From: DASWHD01 sp036393335
GTDB lineage: Bacteria > CG2-30-53-67 > CG2-30-70-394
Assembly (NCBI GenBank): GCA_036393335.1
Contig: DASWHD010000033.1
Span: forward strand, 1-21,347
Direction of reading: 5' to 3'
Length of the DNA: 21,347 nucleotides
Shown: positions 20,946 to 21,347 of the stretch, in pieces
Numbering within the stretch: the stretch's first letter is position 1
Layout of the letters: every line of letters begins with the position of its first letter
The notes under the pieces: model-generated
Seen by the model: the letters and a program-made list of their open reading frames with translations, nothing else
Database searches by the model: none
Told to the model about the DNA's origin: nothing
Position numbers and translations under genes: made by a program

Positions 20946-21281
20946 CTACGCAGGTAGGTCGCCCTTGATCCCGGCGCTGCGCAGGAAGTCGCGGTCGAAG
21001 GCTGCCGGATCGAGCGCGGGAACTACCGTTTCCGCTGCGTGGGTCTCGCCCTCGACCCGAGAGGCGGCAAATGCCGGAGCGTCCTGCGGATGCTCGTCAC
21101 GGGCCACCAGCCGCGTCAGGGCGGCAAGAACCACCGCCACTTGATATCCCTCGGTCTCGATGCGATCGACGACCCGTTGCACCTGCTCACTCTGGTTCAG
21201 GCTCTTGCCGATCGCCTGCATCAGGTCGCGCGCCAGCTCCTGCAAAAACTTGTCGGGCTCGGGCCCGAACGGGCGTGCCAT
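20946..21281 (-). CDS. Small predicted helical protein of unknown function
   Basis: 111 residues from ATG 21281 with AGGAGG 7 nt upstream (a GTG at 21284 directly before it is too close to that signal). I do not recognise the family. The first two-thirds look helical and amphipathic (DKFLQELARDLMQAIGKSLN, QVQRVVDRIETEGYQVAVVL); the rest is Ala/Asp-rich (FAASRVEGETHAAETVVPAL). It has no Cys, no signal peptide and no membrane segment. It lies 162 bp upstream of the LOR/SDH gene on the same strand and could share its transcript, but the gap suggests an independent unit. The strong Shine-Dalgarno and coherent composition argue that it is real. Confidence 0.75.
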   Translation of the reverse strand: MARPFGPEPDKFLQELARDLMQAIGKSLNQSEQVQRVVDRIETEGYQVAVVLAALTRLVARDEHPQDAPAFAASRVEGETHAAETVVPALDPAAFDRDFLRSAGIKGDLPA

Positions 21282-21304
21282 CACCGCTCCTCCTAATCGT
21301 GCGG

Positions 21305-21334
21305 AAACTACGCCCCGGCTCCCTGGAGAGTCAA
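21305..21334 (-). promoter_or_regulatory. Candidate promoter of the small helical-protein gene
   Basis: On the minus strand TTGACT (21334-21329) is followed after 18 nt by TAGTTT (21310-21305), a good -35 with a weak -10, 24 bp upstream of the ATG at 21281. Confidence 0.3.
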
Positions 21335-21347
21335 TTTTGTTGGGCTC

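Overview
This is a 21.3 kb stretch of GC-rich bacterial chromosome. The gene set (RimI, a YciA-like thioesterase, MutY with its Fe-S cluster, MiaA, DsbA-type oxidoreductase, REP-like palindromes) fits a gammaproteobacterium. The GC content and mix of families suggest something like the Ectothiorhodospiraceae/Chromatiales, but I cannot prove the lineage from sequence alone. No rRNA, tRNA, CRISPR array, integrase or transposase gene was recognised.

Layout. (1) 3-9284, minus: one uninterrupted giant gene, cut at its 3' end by the window edge. It encodes at least 3094 residues of a secreted mosaic protein: signal peptide, alpha/alpha-toroid (prenyltransferase/squalene-cyclase-like) repeats, four carboxypeptidase-regulatory-like beta domains, CARDB-like domains, about 24 plus 5-6 NHL propeller blades, five PKD-like units of exactly 93 residues, and the start of a further domain. 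(2) 9285-9614: divergent regulatory region. (3) 9615-10406, plus: membrane-anchored J-domain protein, convergent with (4) a minus-strand cluster 12380-10422: rimI-like acetyltransferase, YciA-like thioesterase, a rhodanese-fold protein without the catalytic cysteine, and a TPR protein. (5) 12637-13729, plus: a promoter, a roughly 400-nt structured leader with a possible 17-residue peptide and an unusual three-way-junction terminator, then a Gx-transporter-family membrane protein and its own terminator. (6) 13731-15479, plus: a single-chain NudL-like Nudix + MutY fusion. (7) 15540-16366: a small VOC (glyoxalase-fold) gene framed by two inverted copies of a REP-like palindromic element. (8) 16414-17789, plus: a DsbA-like thiol oxidoreductase overlapping a flavin-reductase-like gene by ATGA. 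(9) 20783-17754, minus: LOR/SDH (TIGR00300-type) gene, an overlapping arginine-dihydrolase/DDAH-like gene, then miaA. (10) 20946-21281, minus: an unrecognised small helical protein.

How the genes may work together. The LOR/SDH + guanidine-hydrolase pair looks like a two-gene version of the fused cyanobacterial ArgZ/AgrE enzyme (arginine to ornithine, then to proline), so the likely job is arginine catabolism. The Nudix-MutY fusion is a DNA-repair/nucleotide-sanitation protein. The leader before the Gx gene looks like a premature-termination switch. The most unusual items are that leader, the Nudix-MutY fusion, the split arginine pathway, the inverted REP-like frame around the VOC gene, and the giant repeat protein.
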